Shown: piece by piece, positions 49,697-60,725 of the stretch
Numbering within the stretch: position 1 is the first letter of the stretch
Layout of the letters: each line of letters starts with the position of its first letter
The notes under the pieces: generated by a model
Told to the model about the DNA's origin: nothing
The model's database searches: none
What the model saw: the letters and a program-made list of their open reading frames with translations, nothing else
NCBI GenBank assembly: GCA_943138885.2
Contig: OW964557.2
Location: 46,134,291-46,198,290, forward strand
DNA: 64,000 nucleotides
Direction of reading: 5' to 3'
Source of the DNA: Tholera decimalis
Taxonomy: Eukaryota; Arthropoda; Insecta; Lepidoptera; Noctuidae
Position numbers and translations under genes: made by a program

Positions 49697-50050
49697 CTAC
49701 GGCTCTCTTGGAGCAGGCAGGGTGATTACGTCATCGGGAGTGACTAAGATATGCCTTGGTCGGCGAATCTTAGAAATGCGGGAGGGTTCGTATCGGGCGG
49801 CCGATGCGATAAGGGGATTTCTATGTTTGATTGCAGTATCAAAGAAACGCTTGGAGACGCGTTTCATGAACTGCTGGATGGTGGGCATCTTGAAGTCTAT
49901 GTGAAGAAGCTCATTTCAAACATAAAAGTGGGCTCCCGTGATTCTACGGATAAAACGGTTTTGGAGGGTCTGCATCTTGTGAAGGAGGTGGGGCTTAGAT
50001 ATAGGGCGAAACCACGGGGCGAAACGCGGCCTGCAACGCACTATTTATAG
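49697..50050 (-). pseudogene. Jockey-like LINE C-terminal remnant
   Basis: Minus strand reads HLLHKMQTLQNRFIRRITGA with HFYV, a stop, then MPTIQQFMKRVSKRFFDTAI, KHRNPLIASAARYEPSRISK and RRPRHILVTPDDVITLPAP. The pattern (LQNrfiRritgAp.yv.n..lh.Dl.mPtI...i....rff....hpNPLi..a..Y) is the C-terminus of Jockey-clade ORF2. One in-frame stop replaces the expected residue after HFYV. Confidence 0.82.
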
Positions 50051-50084
50051 TAATATCTTCGCAACTATTCTAAGATACTACTTA

Positions 50085-51043
50085 TTATAAGATAAGATAA
50101 GATTTCTTTATTTGCTCCAAACATGTGTACACATACAGAATAAAAACGCATGTGAGATAACATAAAAATGAAAATAAAGTTCAGACATGATTGCCTATAC
50201 GATGGCGTGCAAATGTTTTAAATAATTAATTTGACCATTTTAATTTAAACCCAATAATATAAATTGATACAGATTAGCAATAATTAAAAAAATAAATTTC
50301 AAAACTATACATCACAAAAATAAAAATATTAAATGTCAAATTATACACAACAAAACGAAACAAAAGTAAAAAAAATATCATATGTCAAAAGTAAAAAATA
50401 AAATAAAGTCAAATTGTACATGTCAAAACTAAAAATAAAAATTTAAATATCAGAAGTATACATGTCAAGATTAATAACATACAATATTAATTCAATAAAT
50501 CTATGTCACAGTAAATTGTTCTGCAAGATATTCATTAATATGATAATAAGCTTTATCGGTTAGGAATGTTGTAAGTTGTTTTTTCAGTTCATTATTATTA
50601 AGCTCCCTCCAACTTTTAGGTAACTTATTATAAATCACAGGAGCAGAAAAAAGTGAAAAGGAGGAGAAAACACTTTTGCGCATCAGTGCAGTCCTACTCC
50701 TATGCTGACAGAGCTGATTTTGATCACGCCTATTTCTGGGAAATTTTTCTGCCATTCGCGAAAATAAGGTGTTATTATTTCTGATGAACATGACTGTTTC
50801 CAGAATGTACAGGGAAGTTAGTGTCAGTATTTTATATTGTATGAAATAAGGCTTACAACTAGTAGTGGTACTCAAATTAAACATGGCTCTGAGACATCTC
50901 TTCTGTGCTTTAAAAGCATCTTCTTTGTTAGTTGAGTTACCCCAAAATATAACTCCGTATCTAAGAACCGATTCAGTTAGTCCGTAGTAGGCAGTTAATA
51001 AAATTATATGCAGTAAATGGCAATATTGATCTATATGAATCAT
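50085..51043 (-). pseudogene. Jockey/CR1-like LINE C-terminal remnant with 3' tail
   Basis: The minus frame from 51043 reads HIILLTAYYGLTESVLRYGV, IFWGNSTNKEDAFKAQKRCL, RAMFNLSTTTSCKPYF and ends SLFSAPVIYNKLPKSWREL with a long 3' untranslated region terminating AATAAAGAAATCTTATCTTA at about 50090. It is the thumb-to-C-terminus part; the RT core is missing. The 180 codons are open, so the truncation is more recent than in most other copies. Confidence 0.85.
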
Positions 51044-52081
51044 CTACTTTCGACCCTATAAAATGGCAACCTCCTAACAATTATGAGGATAACTCATCTA
51101 GTGTAGGTGATATATATCATTCAAAAGATGTTATACTTCGGACAATCAAGTCACTTGATCCATCAAAGGGAGCTGGTCCGGATGGGCTACCACCCGCTTT
51201 CCTTATAAAAAAAGCCGAAAGCATACATACTATTTTGTATGTAGTTTTCAACAAATGTTTGCGCGAGGGGGTTTTTCCAAACGTGTGGAAGCGAGCGTTT
51301 ATCACTCCTATTTATAAAAGTGGTAACAAAGACAACGTGGAAAATTACCGACCCATTTCCATCCTGTCCGCCTTGTCAAAGCTTTTTGAAAAGCTAGTAC
51401 ACGGTGCTCTATATCCTCAATTTCATCGACTAATTATACCAGAACAACATGGTTTCGTAAAACAGCGTTCAACTATTACTAATCTGATGACATTTACTAA
51501 CTATTTGTTTGAAAACATGAACCGACGAGTTCAAGTAGATGCCGTGTACACTGATTTTCAGAAGGCTTTTGACAAGGTGGATCACGCGCTCCTTTTGGAG
51601 AAGCTTACCTTTAACGGAATTCGTGGGAACTTACTGCGTTGGTTTGTCTCATATATTTTTAACATGACCCAAAGAGTCGTCATAAATGGTTATGAATCTG
51701 AACCCATTACTGTGAATTCTAGAGTCCATCAAGGATCTATTTTAGGACCATTCCTATTTATCATATACATAAATGACATTAAATCTTGTTTCCTTAATGC
51801 TCATTTTTTATTGAATGCCGACGACATTAAAATATTTAAATCTTGCAAGAATATCCAGGATTGCCTACTCATTCAAGATGACCTCATTAGACTGAAATAC
51901 TGAACACGTATGGCACAAAGAACAAACTTCTTCTTAGTCTCCCCAAATGTCATAGTATATCGTTTACTAAAAATAAAAATAATTTTAATTACTGTTTCGA
52001 TAACCACCATTTAAATGTAGTGAATTCCGTTCGGGACCTCGGTGTTATTATGGACTCATGTTTGCACTTCGACATGCACAT
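51040..52081 (+). pseudogene. LINE reverse transcriptase fragment with altered YADD
   Basis: The plus frame reads TIKSLDPSKGAGPDGLPPAF, FPNVWKRAFITPIYKSGNKD, VENYRPISILSALSKLFEKL, EQHGFVKQRST, YTDFQKAFDKVDH (motif A), VHQGSILGPFLFIIYINDI (motif B) and LLNADDIKIF (motif C). The catalytic box is NADD instead of YADD. A frameshift follows IRLKY; the thumb continues as SVRDLGVIMDSCLHFDMHI and is cut at 52081 by another repeat. It directly abuts, head to head, the LINE remnant at 50085-51043. Confidence 0.87.
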
Positions 52082-53230
52082 CTGGGGGCACGGCAGTGCC
52101 CCCGCCAAGTCGAGCGCAAAGCAAACACTGCCGTAACATTCTTTTTCTGGAACCATTTCGGCGTATTTTCAGGCCCCTATTTGGGGACCTCTGGATAGAT
52201 TTAGAACGCTGAAATTATCGTTATCTAGTAAGCTACCAGAATACACTTAAACCACAAAATTTCATCTTTGTAGCTTGTTTATTTCCTTAGTTATGCAAAA
52301 GCAAAGTTGTACTATTTCGACATATATAGACTAACTGATCATCAAAATAGAACTAGTACTTCCCATAAACCTAGAGAGCTGAAATTTGGCATAGAGATAG
52401 GGTTTAGTGCTTATATGAAGGGAAAACTATCAAAACTAGGATCATGGAAGATCTGGAGTACCTTATGACCCTGAGGAGAAACCGTAACAGACCAGCCAAA
52501 CTATTGAAATTATCGACATGCTATGTTCACAAAGTTTATTGAGCGTGATTAGCCCATTCTTTTAAAATTAAAAAAATTGAAGGTCTGAAGTATCTGATGA
52601 AGAACCCTAAGAGCTCAGCTGAACTATGAGAGATATAGAAATGCGCCTTGACAAAAGTTATTCAGTGTGATGAGCCCTTTCTACTAATGTGTATAAAAAA
52701 TCGAAGGTCTGAAGTATCTGATGAAGAACCCTAAGAGCTCAGCTGAACTATGGGAGATATGGAAATGCGCCTTGACAAAAGTTATTCAGAGTGACGAATC
52801 CCTTCTACTGATATGTATTAAAAATTGAAGGTCTGAAGTGTCTGATGAAGAACCCTTAGAGCTCAGCTGAACTATGGGAGATATGGAAATACGCCTTGAC
52901 AAAAGTTATTCAATGTGACGAGCTCCTTCTTATAAATAAATATGGGAAATACGAAAGCTTATAGCCAATGTACAATAATCGGAACTGGAAAAAAAGAAAA
53001 GAAAGATTACTAATAAAAAAAACTACACCAAAAAAGAAAAAAAAATCTAATAAGAAAACCTAAAATACTGAAAGGTATAATTAAGAAACTAATCAAGTAA
53101 AAAATAGCTTTCTGCAAAAAGAAGTGAAATCCCACCAAAAACATCCTGTTAAAAACTAGCCAAATCTCGCCTAAGCTGCTTGTTTCTCTATAAAAACTAA
53201 TGAAATCTCTAAGCAAAGCAAAGCCAAGTC
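52082..53230. repeat. Insertion starting TCTGGGGGCACGGCAGTGCC, Helitron-like
   Basis: The start contains the short hairpin GGGGGCACGGCAGTGCCCCC and splits a LINE frame. Inside are three tandem units. The right end is not clear (near CAAAGCAAAGCCAAGTC at 53217). Starting with TC and having no terminal inverted repeats would fit a Helitron, but I cannot show a CTRR end. Confidence 0.4.
52575..52948. repeat. Three tandem units of ~124 bp
   Basis: Each unit contains GAAGGTCTGAAGTATCTGAT, AGAGCTCAGCTGAACTATG and CGCCTTGACAAAAGTTATTC. Units are over 90 percent alike by eye. Confidence 0.85.
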
Positions 53231-53373
53231 TAAGGATCTTTACTGCGATTTCTTTATTAATATAGTTAGATTTTATGTGACTTGGCCGTTGACTTCTAAA
53301 CTACTGTTGACTAGTAAAAGTGCATAGAGTATGTTCAACGGCCGGTATAAAAATATTAAAATAATCGTAAAAT

Positions 53374-53472
53374 ATGAGTGAAACTAGCGACGAGAACAGT
53401 ATTTTAACACCGGATTTATTACGATATGTAAAAGATGCCTTAAATGTTAAATTATGCATATTAATTATGTAA
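53374..53472 (+). CDS. Small ORF of unknown identity
   Basis: ATG opens MSETSDENSILTPDLLRYVK and then DALNVKLCILIM. It could be the first exon of a transposon gene, since the THAP fragment at 53677 follows on the same strand, but there is no domain to support this. Confidence 0.25.
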   Translation: MSETSDENSILTPDLLRYVKDALNVKLCILIM

Positions 53473-53673
53473 TATTTTCATTACAGGTTGTACTGATCAT
53501 AGGAATTAGTGGAGCGTGCATTGACATATACATATATTACTGCGTAAGGACTGGGCGGACCGCATGTTATAATGACGCCTCGGACTTGGTCCCAAAGTGG
53601 TCTTACCGTTATCGAAGTGAACGAGATCGCGATCGGCTATCTTCGGGAGGGGTCGTCAGTTTTACAAGCAAAA

Positions 53674-53760
53674 ATACCAAATTGTGTCGTGAAGGGTTGC
53701 GTGAACTACGACATAAAGCACAATAAAAAAAATATAACATTTCATATCACCGGTAAGTTA
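53674..53760 (+). pseudogene. THAP zinc-finger fragment with lost start
   Basis: The frame reads (I)PNCVVKGCVNYDIKHNKKNI then TFHIT before a GGTAAGTTA donor-like site. PxCxxxxC followed by FH with this spacing is the first half of a THAP domain. The expected start Met is ATA instead of ATG. It is the longest of the three THAP remnants in the window. Confidence 0.55.
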
Positions 53761-53799
53761 AAAATGTGTCATTAAATCAACTTCCAACATTATTTAAAA

Positions 53800-54300
53800 C
53801 AATTTTCTTTCTTGTTTGTCTCAACGTTTAGCATAGACAACGCGAAGCCGCGTAAAAGTGCGACATAACTTTGCAGCGGTGCGCGTCGCAGCCGATGAAA
53901 TAAAAGATTTAATAATATTACTATAAGATTAAATTATGTACAAAATTATTTTTTATTGTTTATTAAAAGTAAATTAAAAGGTAATTTTATGTACAACAAA
54001 TATAAAATTAAAAAACTATAAGGTTTTTTTTTATTTGTTGTACCTCGAAAAATACCACACCCCGCTCTTACAAGGCTACGTCTAGGAGCAGACCACGCCG
54101 ATTGACATCTTAGTTATAATAGATGGCGCTAGTAGGCATGGGTAATATCGGTTTTATTCTGTATCAAATCGTAGGTACTTGTTATCGGTTTTGAATATCG
54201 GATATCGCATCTATATATTTCAATATCTATATTTTGGCTGAATCTGTGTAGAACTCTGAAACGAAACTGCTACGTAAGATGGTAGGTACTGTATTTTTAA
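53800..54300. other. Unassigned AT-rich sequence
   Basis: No coding frame or clear repeat boundary is visible; poly-A/T tracts near 54010-54040. Confidence 0.35.
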
Positions 54301-54304
54301 GTTT

Positions 54305-55614
54305 CGGTTTTGTTTGTTTATATATACTAATTTCTTCTGTTTATCTAACATTGTTATATCTGGTCTATTATTGTATATGGTTTTGTCAGTTTCTGTCCCA
54401 ATATAACTTGAAGTTTTCGTTTTCTAATACTGCCTGCGGTTTATATTTATAATATGGTACTTTATCTGTAACTAATCGCGTTTGGATGGCTAGAATTTGA
54501 TGTATTATTGCAGCAACTTGGTCGTGACGGTGTTTATAATCTGTTTGGGCTATGGCTCTACATGCACCTGTAATGTGTTGTATGGTCTCTGAGGCACCAT
54601 GACAACGTCTACAGGTATCATTGTAGTTGGGTCTGCGAATTATATATTTCTGGTAGTTGCCTGTATCTATGACCTGATCTTGGATGGCAATCATAAAGCC
54701 CTCAGTTTCAGCGAAGAGTTCACCTCGCCGCAGCCATGCGTTCGATGCTTTAATATCGACATGAGGTTGCTGCAAGTCGAGACGATGTCTTCCGTGAAGG
54801 GATTTACGTTCCCAAGCTGCAATTTTTTGAATTTTGTTGGTTATATGTTCATTAGCTTGTAATTCGGTAGAGTGTAAATTAAGTGGGGTAAACTTTTTAT
54901 CTATCTGTGTGATTGCAAAGTGAAGAGGTGATTGTTGCGCTTTCTGTATGAAGAACTTTCTTAAATTGGTAATCTGCTGGTTGTGTAAATTAATTATATC
55001 TATGAGACCACGTCCTCCTTCATCTCTCGGTAGTGTAACTCTTTGTACACAGGATCGTGGGTGGTGCTTTCTATTTGTGGACAGAGATGTATTTATCAAC
55101 CGTTGTAGTTTCAAAAGATCTGTTTTCGTCCAGTTTATTATACCAAAAGAATAGGTCAGTATAGGAATGGCGAATGAGTTGATTGATTTGATTAAATTAC
55201 GGGATGTTAGTTGTGATCGTATTAGCATGTTAAGCCTATGTTTATATTTAGTGTTTATTTTATTTTTAATGTATTTTTGGTCAATTTGGTGCGATTGTTC
55301 GAAGCCTAAATATTTATAAGTGCAATTTTGTGTCATTGGTTCTATAATTTGATCCGAGTCCAATGTGTATGGGTTATTTTCAATATGCTGTCCTTTTCTA
55401 AGTGTGAAAGTTTTACATTTATCAATGCCAAATGTCATTTTGATGTCATCTGAGAATGTTTGCGTGAAATCAGCTAGTGAGTGAAGCCCTGACATGCTAT
55501 TGCTGTAGAGTTTAATGTCATCCATGAACATAAGACGGGTTAGCTTTAAATTTTCTGGAGTATCAGTACTCTTAAGAGCGAGACCATTGTCAGAAGAATT
55601 GAGAATATTGGATA
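54305..55614 (-). pseudogene. R4/Dong-like LINE, 3' part of the ORF
   Basis: The minus frame continues the ORF piece at 60726-61055: HPLSNILNSSDNG, RLMFMDDIKLYSNSMSGLHS (catalytic MDD box), FGIDKCKTFTL, YKYLGFEQ, INSFAIPILTYSFGIINWTK, HHPRSCVQRVTLPRDEGGRG, a CCHC motif CRRCHGASETIQHITGAC, YYKYKPQAVLENENFKLYWD and, after a one-base shift near 54388, TDKTIYNNRPDITMLDK. RPDI...DK is the active-site pattern of a restriction-like endonuclease at the C-terminus, as in the R2/R4 group. The protein is open for over 400 codons apart from that shift. It is interrupted at 55615 by a BEL-Pao insertion. Confidence 0.85.
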
Positions 55615-55619
55615 GAGGG

Positions 55620-56409
55620 TGTTCGGTCCGACGTGAAACAGAACGCACCTTTTGGCCGGCAACATTAATTATCTGTGGACTTGACATAACCTCTCTGACT
55701 TGACAGATAGACTTTGCTTGCTTGGAAAAAATGCCGGTCGTCGGAACCCTGTTGAGTTAATTATTTGGTAAAATATTGTTGGATTCGCCTGTCGAGACCG
55801 ATAATTGGGTCGCGAATTATCTAATTGTTGAAGTGTATTCCCCATTTGCCGAAAAACCCCGGGATATTGTTGAATCGTACGCCGCCTTGTCGTCGGTTGG
55901 CCTGGCACGCGGAATTTGTTGAAAATCGAATTGGATCTCGCGAGATATGAACAGATTAATTGTGTTCAGTGATTGATTGAACTTTGTAATCTCGGATTAA
56001 CAAGAATCCAGTGATATTTCTCGGAACACATCGCCTTATTGTCTACCACGCGTAGCGCGCGCTTGCTGGAAACGAGTTGGGTGTGATGCTGGTCGGGACG
56101 GCGCCATCTGAAGATCGACGCCTTGTGACCGTCCTAGAACCCGTAACTTACATCACACGTTACAATTACTCACCTCATATCACATACAAACCACACTTAG
56201 GGCGTGACCTTTGAAGGTCGAACTTGGCGTCCCCAGCACTCAGATTAGTGGTACATTTTTGTTTTTATTGTTGTAGGCCGAAGCCTAGTAGAGGCAGGCC
56301 ATTGTGTAACCCTGTTTATAGTTTTGAAAACAACGGTAGTCTCCACGTATCGTGGAAAAGTTCCGGACACGTCCAGTTACCGTTGGCTGGCCTATTGCAC
56401 TCCTGAACA
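55620..56409 (+). repeat. BEL copy 1, 5' LTR
   Basis: Starts TGTTCGGTCCGACG and ends CACTCCTGAACA. Compared with the 3' LTR it is almost identical for the first 640 bp, but the last part (AGGCCGAAGCCTAGTAGAGG and neighbours) differs. A primer-binding-like TGGTAGCAGAGCGCGGCTC starts two bases after it. Confidence 0.9.
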
Positions 56410-57169
56410 AAGTGGTAGCAGAGCGCGGCTCTTATAATATAAGATCCACTGGTTTAATTGGAAGTTTTGAATATTGTTGAAAACTTAAAACTTGAGTTTA
56501 ATTACTTAACACAACTTATAACTTGATAAGTTTTGAATATATTACCATGTCATCCGGGCTATCTAATTGAAGTTGAATCAATTGAATTTGTATTTGTAAT
56601 TTGTACTGTAGCCTCTTTCATTGCATTGACAGGTAGGATTTATTTGTGAAATTAGGAATTATTGGTATAATTTGGTATAATTTGGTACATAATTTGGTAC
56701 ATAAGTTGGTATATTGTTGCAAAAGTTGTTGGTATTTGTTGCAATTAATAATTGAATGTCATTGATCTGAATTTGAAAGGTTATCTAAATAATAATTACA
56801 CATAGTCTAACATAATAGGACTTGAATTGTGTGTATTGGTTATTGCATTTATTTGTATTTATTGGATTTTGTTAGAGATTGTCCGGCTCAATATTATACA
56901 GACAATTGTTGTGCTTATTGATGTTTAATTTGAGGTTGATCCAGCATTGTATTATACATTGAATTGTTATTTATTTTGTAACTAGCCATCCTTAGCAAGC
57001 TAGATTCACACTTGGAATAAGTACAGGGTCGGATTGGGACTTGAAATAATTGAATTTGAATTTTTATTTTTGTTGAAACTATTTGGTCGGCTAACAAGTC
57101 ATTGCTGTTTGTTTAATATTTGATTGTTGGTTATTGATTGTTGTTTTGTATTAATATTTGATTGTTGCA

Positions 57170-58981
57170 ATGGCCTCATTAAGGGCAGTCAGGGAGGCTG
57201 CTGCGGGATTGACCTCACAGTTGAGATGGTTCACATCGGCAGCTGCAACTGTTGAGCGTGTGGAATTGGAAGAGCTCACCCTTGCTCGGTATGGGCAAGT
57301 GATTGAGAGGATCAAGTCAGCTGATGCTGCGCTCACACGCTTCAACGAGTACATCATGGACGTGGATTTGGGGGTGATGGATCAGACGGCCCGCGATAGG
57401 ATTTTGGGTGACTATGACCAGATTATCCACCTGGGGGATGTCATATGTCTGCGAGCGCGGGAAATTTTGAAGAGCCGGGTGCCTGATGCGGCCAAGCCGC
57501 AGACCCCTGTTGTTGCAGGCCCTGGACTATTGAGTAGGCTGCCCACCCTGGAGCTGCCACGTTTTGACGGTCGCTTGGACCACTGGCTGGGCTTCCTAGA
57601 TCTCTTTGAGAGTCTTGTCGATGCACGCTCGGACCTCGGACCTGCCCAGAAGCTGGCCTATTTATTGTCTGTCCTGGAGGGCGAAGCCAGAGCCTTGGTG
57701 CAGCACTTGCCGGTGACGGATTCCTCTTACCCGACCGCTCTGGAGCTTCTCTCCCGACGGTATCAGAACAAGCGCTGCCTGGTTGATGTGCACATCGACC
57801 AGATTTTGGGGCTACCGGCCATTGTCAGCGCGTCGACGTTGCGCACTGACTTGCTGAATCCGTTGGTCTCAGCGACCAACGCTTTGAGACGCTTGGAGTT
57901 ACCGGTAGAACATTGGTCCTACTTGTTGGTGCACATAGTGCTGCAGTTGCTCCCCGCGGAGTTGAGGTCACGTTTTGAGCAGAAGTATGGTGGGGATAGT
58001 GCCACCCATCTTCCCCCCTTTGACGACCTCCTCAAATTTTTGGAAGACGAGTGTCGGTTTGCGGATAACACTCGTGGCGCCACGGGGTCACCCCCACTAC
58101 CTTCTCAGCCCAGAGACCAGGGACGGACTAGGGCCCGGGGGCCTGTTGATGATCGCCCCGCCCCCCGTTTGGTTGGTGCCCGGAGTCCTCGGGCTAGGGG
58201 GCCTGTTGATGATCGCCCCGCCCCCCGTTTGGCTGGCGCCCGGAGTCCTCGGGCTAGGGGGCCTGTTGATGATCGCCCCGCCCCCCGTTTGGCTGGCGCC
58301 CGGAGTCCTCGGGCTAGGGGGCCTGTTGATGTTCGCCCCGCCCCCCGTTTTGCTGGTGCCCGGAGTCCTCATCATTGTGACTTTTGTAAGGCAACGGGGC
58401 ATGTCATGGTGCGTTGCCGGGACTTTTTGAATTTGCACGTAAGTTCCCGCCGCCGCATTGTCAACGCACGCCGTTTGTGCTTTTCGTGCTTGGGGGCCCA
58501 CTTCCATCGGGACTGCCCCGACCCCCGCCCGTGTAGAATTTGTGAAGGGTCCCACTTGGAGATTTTGTGCGCCAACGCGAACCGCTCCAGCAGACCAGCT
58601 TCTGAGGGGGGTTCGCGCAAGGGGGGGTACCCCGGAGACGAGCACCGGGCTGAGACCCGCGATTCTGTACGCCGCACTCCACCCCCCGCGCAAGTTGAAC
58701 GGGAGCCCCACGAGCGCCATTTGGTCTTCCCTCGTCAGGGAGAACGCGCATTGGCTGCTAGGCAGCAGTGGCCGGGTCGGCGCCGCTCCCTTTCCCCTCC
58801 GTTGGCGGAACGTCCCCGGCTGGAGTCGCGCCCTCCGCCATTCGGGCATCCGGTGGGATATGCCCCTCCAGTGATGGCGAGCGGCTTGGGACACCGCGCG
58901 GACGAATGGTTTGATTGTTGGCCTCGTCGTGAACGAAGGCAGCCTGGAAGCGGCGATCGGTCGCCGCCCAGACATCACTAA
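57170..58981 (+). CDS. BEL-Pao gag (copy 1)
   Basis: ATG at 57170 gives about 603 residues. The DUF1759 gag core is clear (LPTLELPRFDGRLDHWLGFL, KLAYLLSVLEGEARALVQHL, LLSRRYQNKRCLVDVHI). It is followed by a basic repeat region of four 20-residue units (RARGPVDDRPAPRLAGARSP type), then CDFCKATGHVMVRC, CFSCLGAHFHRDC and CRICEGSHLEILC zinc knuckles, and a basic C-terminal tail. The ORF is open throughout and much more GC-rich than the region around it. Structural protein of the particle; being intact, it could still package RNA. Confidence 0.92.
   Translation: MASLRAVREAAAGLTSQLRWFTSAAATVERVELEELTLARYGQVIERIKSADAALTRFNEYIMDVDLGVMDQTARDRILGDYDQIIHLGDVICLRAREILKSRVPDAAKPQTPVVAGPGLLSRLPTLELPRFDGRLDHWLGFLDLFESLVDARSDLGPAQKLAYLLSVLEGEARALVQHLPVTDSSYPTALELLSRRYQNKRCLVDVHIDQILGLPAIVSASTLRTDLLNPLVSATNALRRLELPVEHWSYLLVHIVLQLLPAELRSRFEQKYGGDSATHLPPFDDLLKFLEDECRFADNTRGATGSPPLPSQPRDQGRTRARGPVDDRPAPRLVGARSPRARGPVDDRPAPRLAGARSPRARGPVDDRPAPRLAGARSPRARGPVDVRPAPRFAGARSPHHCDFCKATGHVMVRCRDFLNLHVSSRRRIVNARRLCFSCLGAHFHRDCPDPRPCRICEGSHLEILCANANRSSRPASEGGSRKGGYPGDEHRAETRDSVRRTPPPAQVEREPHERHLVFPRQGERALAARQQWPGRRRSLSPPLAERPRLESRPPPFGHPVGYAPPVMASGLGHRADEWFDCWPRRERRQPGSGDRSPPRHH
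58129..58370 (+). repeat. 60-bp coding minisatellite in gag, 4 units
   Basis: Four in-frame units with GGGGCCTGTTGATGATCGCC and CGCCCCCCGTTTGGCTGGCG; the same array in copy 2 has seven units. Confidence 0.9.
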
Positions 58982-59019
58982 GAGATTGACGCCTGCCCCG
59001 CTAAAGGAACCCCCCGATC

Positions 59020-59319
59020 AAGACGGTTTTGTTGCCAACGGCCTCGGTCACGGTCTGGGGACCCTTTGGTGACTCGATTGTGGTCTGTGCCATTTTGGAG
59101 ACGGGAGTCCGGGGTTGCCTTTTGTCTTCTTGGTTAGCGGGACAGGTTGGCCTGAAGGTGAACGACCTTTCAGGCAAGATTTGGGGAATTGGCGAACCGG
59201 CTGACACCACTGTTGAGGGAAGGACCTGGTTTGAGGTCACCCTTGTGAGTTGTCCTTACCCTAAAATTGGTGCTCCTGCCCTTGTTGTAACTGAACTTGG
59301 TACAATTGTTGGTGACTGA
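59020..59319 (+). pseudogene. BEL-Pao protease-like remnant (copy 1)
   Basis: The frame reads VVCAILETGVRGCLLSSWLA, GQVGLKVNDLSGKIWGIGEP and WFEVTLVSCPYPKIGAP. It is the beginning of the DUF1758 aspartic-protease-like region; the active-site DTG/DSG appears as ETG. It ends at a stop soon after TELGTIVGD, where an out-of-frame junction leads straight into the integrase. The reverse transcriptase and RNase H that should lie between are missing. Confidence 0.75.
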
Positions 59320-59960
59320 TCGTCACACTAAGAACTCGCATGCCGGTTGCAATGCGCTGTTGGCCATTCTGCAGCGAGAATTTTGGATTTTGTCGGCTGA
59401 TCGCGTCAATGAGGCGAGGCCCTTTGCTGGCGTCGTAACGGATTTTGTTGGTCCCCCTTTGTTGAAGACGTCCACCCTTCGTAATAGCAAGATTGTTGGG
59501 GCTTATTTGTGTGTTTGTCTGCCTGTCAACCAAGGCAGTACATTTGGAGCTGGTAACCTCCCTCTCGACAGAGGCCTTTGAGGCGACTTGGGAAAGATTT
59601 GTGTCTCGCCGTGGGTTACCTTCGTTGATTAGGTCTGATTGCGGTACGAATTACAAGGGTACAAGTAACTATTTGAAGGAGCTATACGCCTTCCTTAATG
59701 AGAGCCAGGTTGATATTGGTAATAGTTTGGCCCGCCGAGGGGTCACTTGGTTGTTTGACCCGCCAGCCTGCCCCCCATTGGGGGGGTATTTTTGGGGCCG
59801 CGGTGAAAGCGGCAAAGGGACGCTGGCGGAGATTGTTGGGAGACACCGTTCTCACCTTAGAGGAACTAGCTACGGTATTTGGCCGCATTGAAGCTGTGTT
59901 GAATTTGCAACCTTGTCAAGACTTCCAATTGATTAGCGGACGGGTAGGCCCGTCCGGGGG
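59312..59960 (+). pseudogene. BEL-Pao integrase remnant (copy 1)
   Basis: Three successive frames cover the integrase: DRHTKNSHAGCNALLAILQR with FAGVVTDFVGPP (first Asp), then TKAVHLELVTSLSTEAFEAT with LIRSDCGTNY (second Asp), then HWGGIFGAAVKAAKGRWRRL and LTLEELATVFGRIEAVLNLQP. The third catalytic residue, normally Glu in WEA.VKS, is not present (FGAAVKA). The two frameshifts and this loss occur identically in copy 2. Confidence 0.85.
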
Positions 59961-59967
59961 GGGTAGA
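59955..59967 (+). promoter_or_regulatory. Polypurine tract (copy 1)
   Basis: CGGGGGGGGTAGA directly precedes the 3' LTR, in the position of the plus-strand primer of LTR retrotransposons. Confidence 0.75.
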
Positions 59968-60720
59968 TGTTCGGTCCGACGTGAAACAGAACGCACCTTT
60001 TGGCCGGCAACATTAATTATCTGTGGACTTGACATAACCTCTCTGACTTGACAGATAGACTTTGCTTGCTTGGAAAAAATGCCGGTCGTCGGAACCCTGT
60101 TGAGTTAATTATTTGGTAAAATATTGTTGGATTCGCCTGTCGAGACCGATAATTGGGTCGCGAATTATCTAATTGTTGAAGTGTATTCCCCATTTGCCGA
60201 AAAACCCCGGGATATTGTTGAATCGTACGCCGCCTTGTCGTCGGTTGGCCTGGCACGCGGAATTTGTTGAAAATCGAATTGGATCTCGCGAGATATGAAC
60301 AGATTAATTGTGTTCAGTGATTGATTGAACTTTGTAATCTCGGATTAACAAGAATCCAGTGATATTTCTCGGAACACATCGCCTTATTGTCTACCACGCG
60401 TAGCGCGCGCTTGCTGGAAACGAGTTGGGTGTGATGCTGGTCGGGACGGCGCCATCTGAAGATCGACGCCTTGTGACCGTCCTAGAACCCGTAACTTACA
60501 TCACACGTTACAATTACTCACCTCATATCACATACAAACCACACTTAGGGCGTGACCTTTGAAGGTCGAACTTGGCGTCCCCAGCACTCAGGTTAGTGGT
60601 ACATTTTGTTCTTATTATTAAGTCACCTTGTTTATTGAAAACAACGGTAGTCTCCACGTATCGTGGAAAGGTTCCGGACACGTCCAGTTACCGTTGGCTG
60701 GCCTATTGCAGTCTTGATCA
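59968..60720 (+). repeat. BEL copy 1, 3' LTR
   Basis: Starts TGTTCGGTCCGACG, ends GCAGTCTTGATCA and is followed by the GAGGG duplication. Its last 110 bp differ from the 5' LTR by substitutions and indels. Confidence 0.9.
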
Positions 60721-60725
60721 GAGGG

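Larger units (their letters stand above)
55620..60720 (+). mobile_element. BEL-Pao element copy 1, internally deleted
   Basis: Complete insertion with LTRs at 55620-56409 and 59968-60720, flanked by the 5-bp duplication GAGGG (55615-55619, 60721-60725). Removing it restores the LINE frame exactly (CLALNPLSNILNSSDNG). It contains gag, a short protease-like piece and an integrase remnant, but no reverse transcriptase or RNase H. Copy 2 at 61061 is the same deleted element in the opposite orientation. Confidence 0.92.

Noticed and set aside
57975..58978. Pro-rich ORFs of 151 (plus) and 293 (minus) codons over the gag minisatellite
   Set aside because: They are shadows of the GC-rich gag frame and its 60-bp repeats; the gag frame carries the zinc knuckles and the DUF1759 core.
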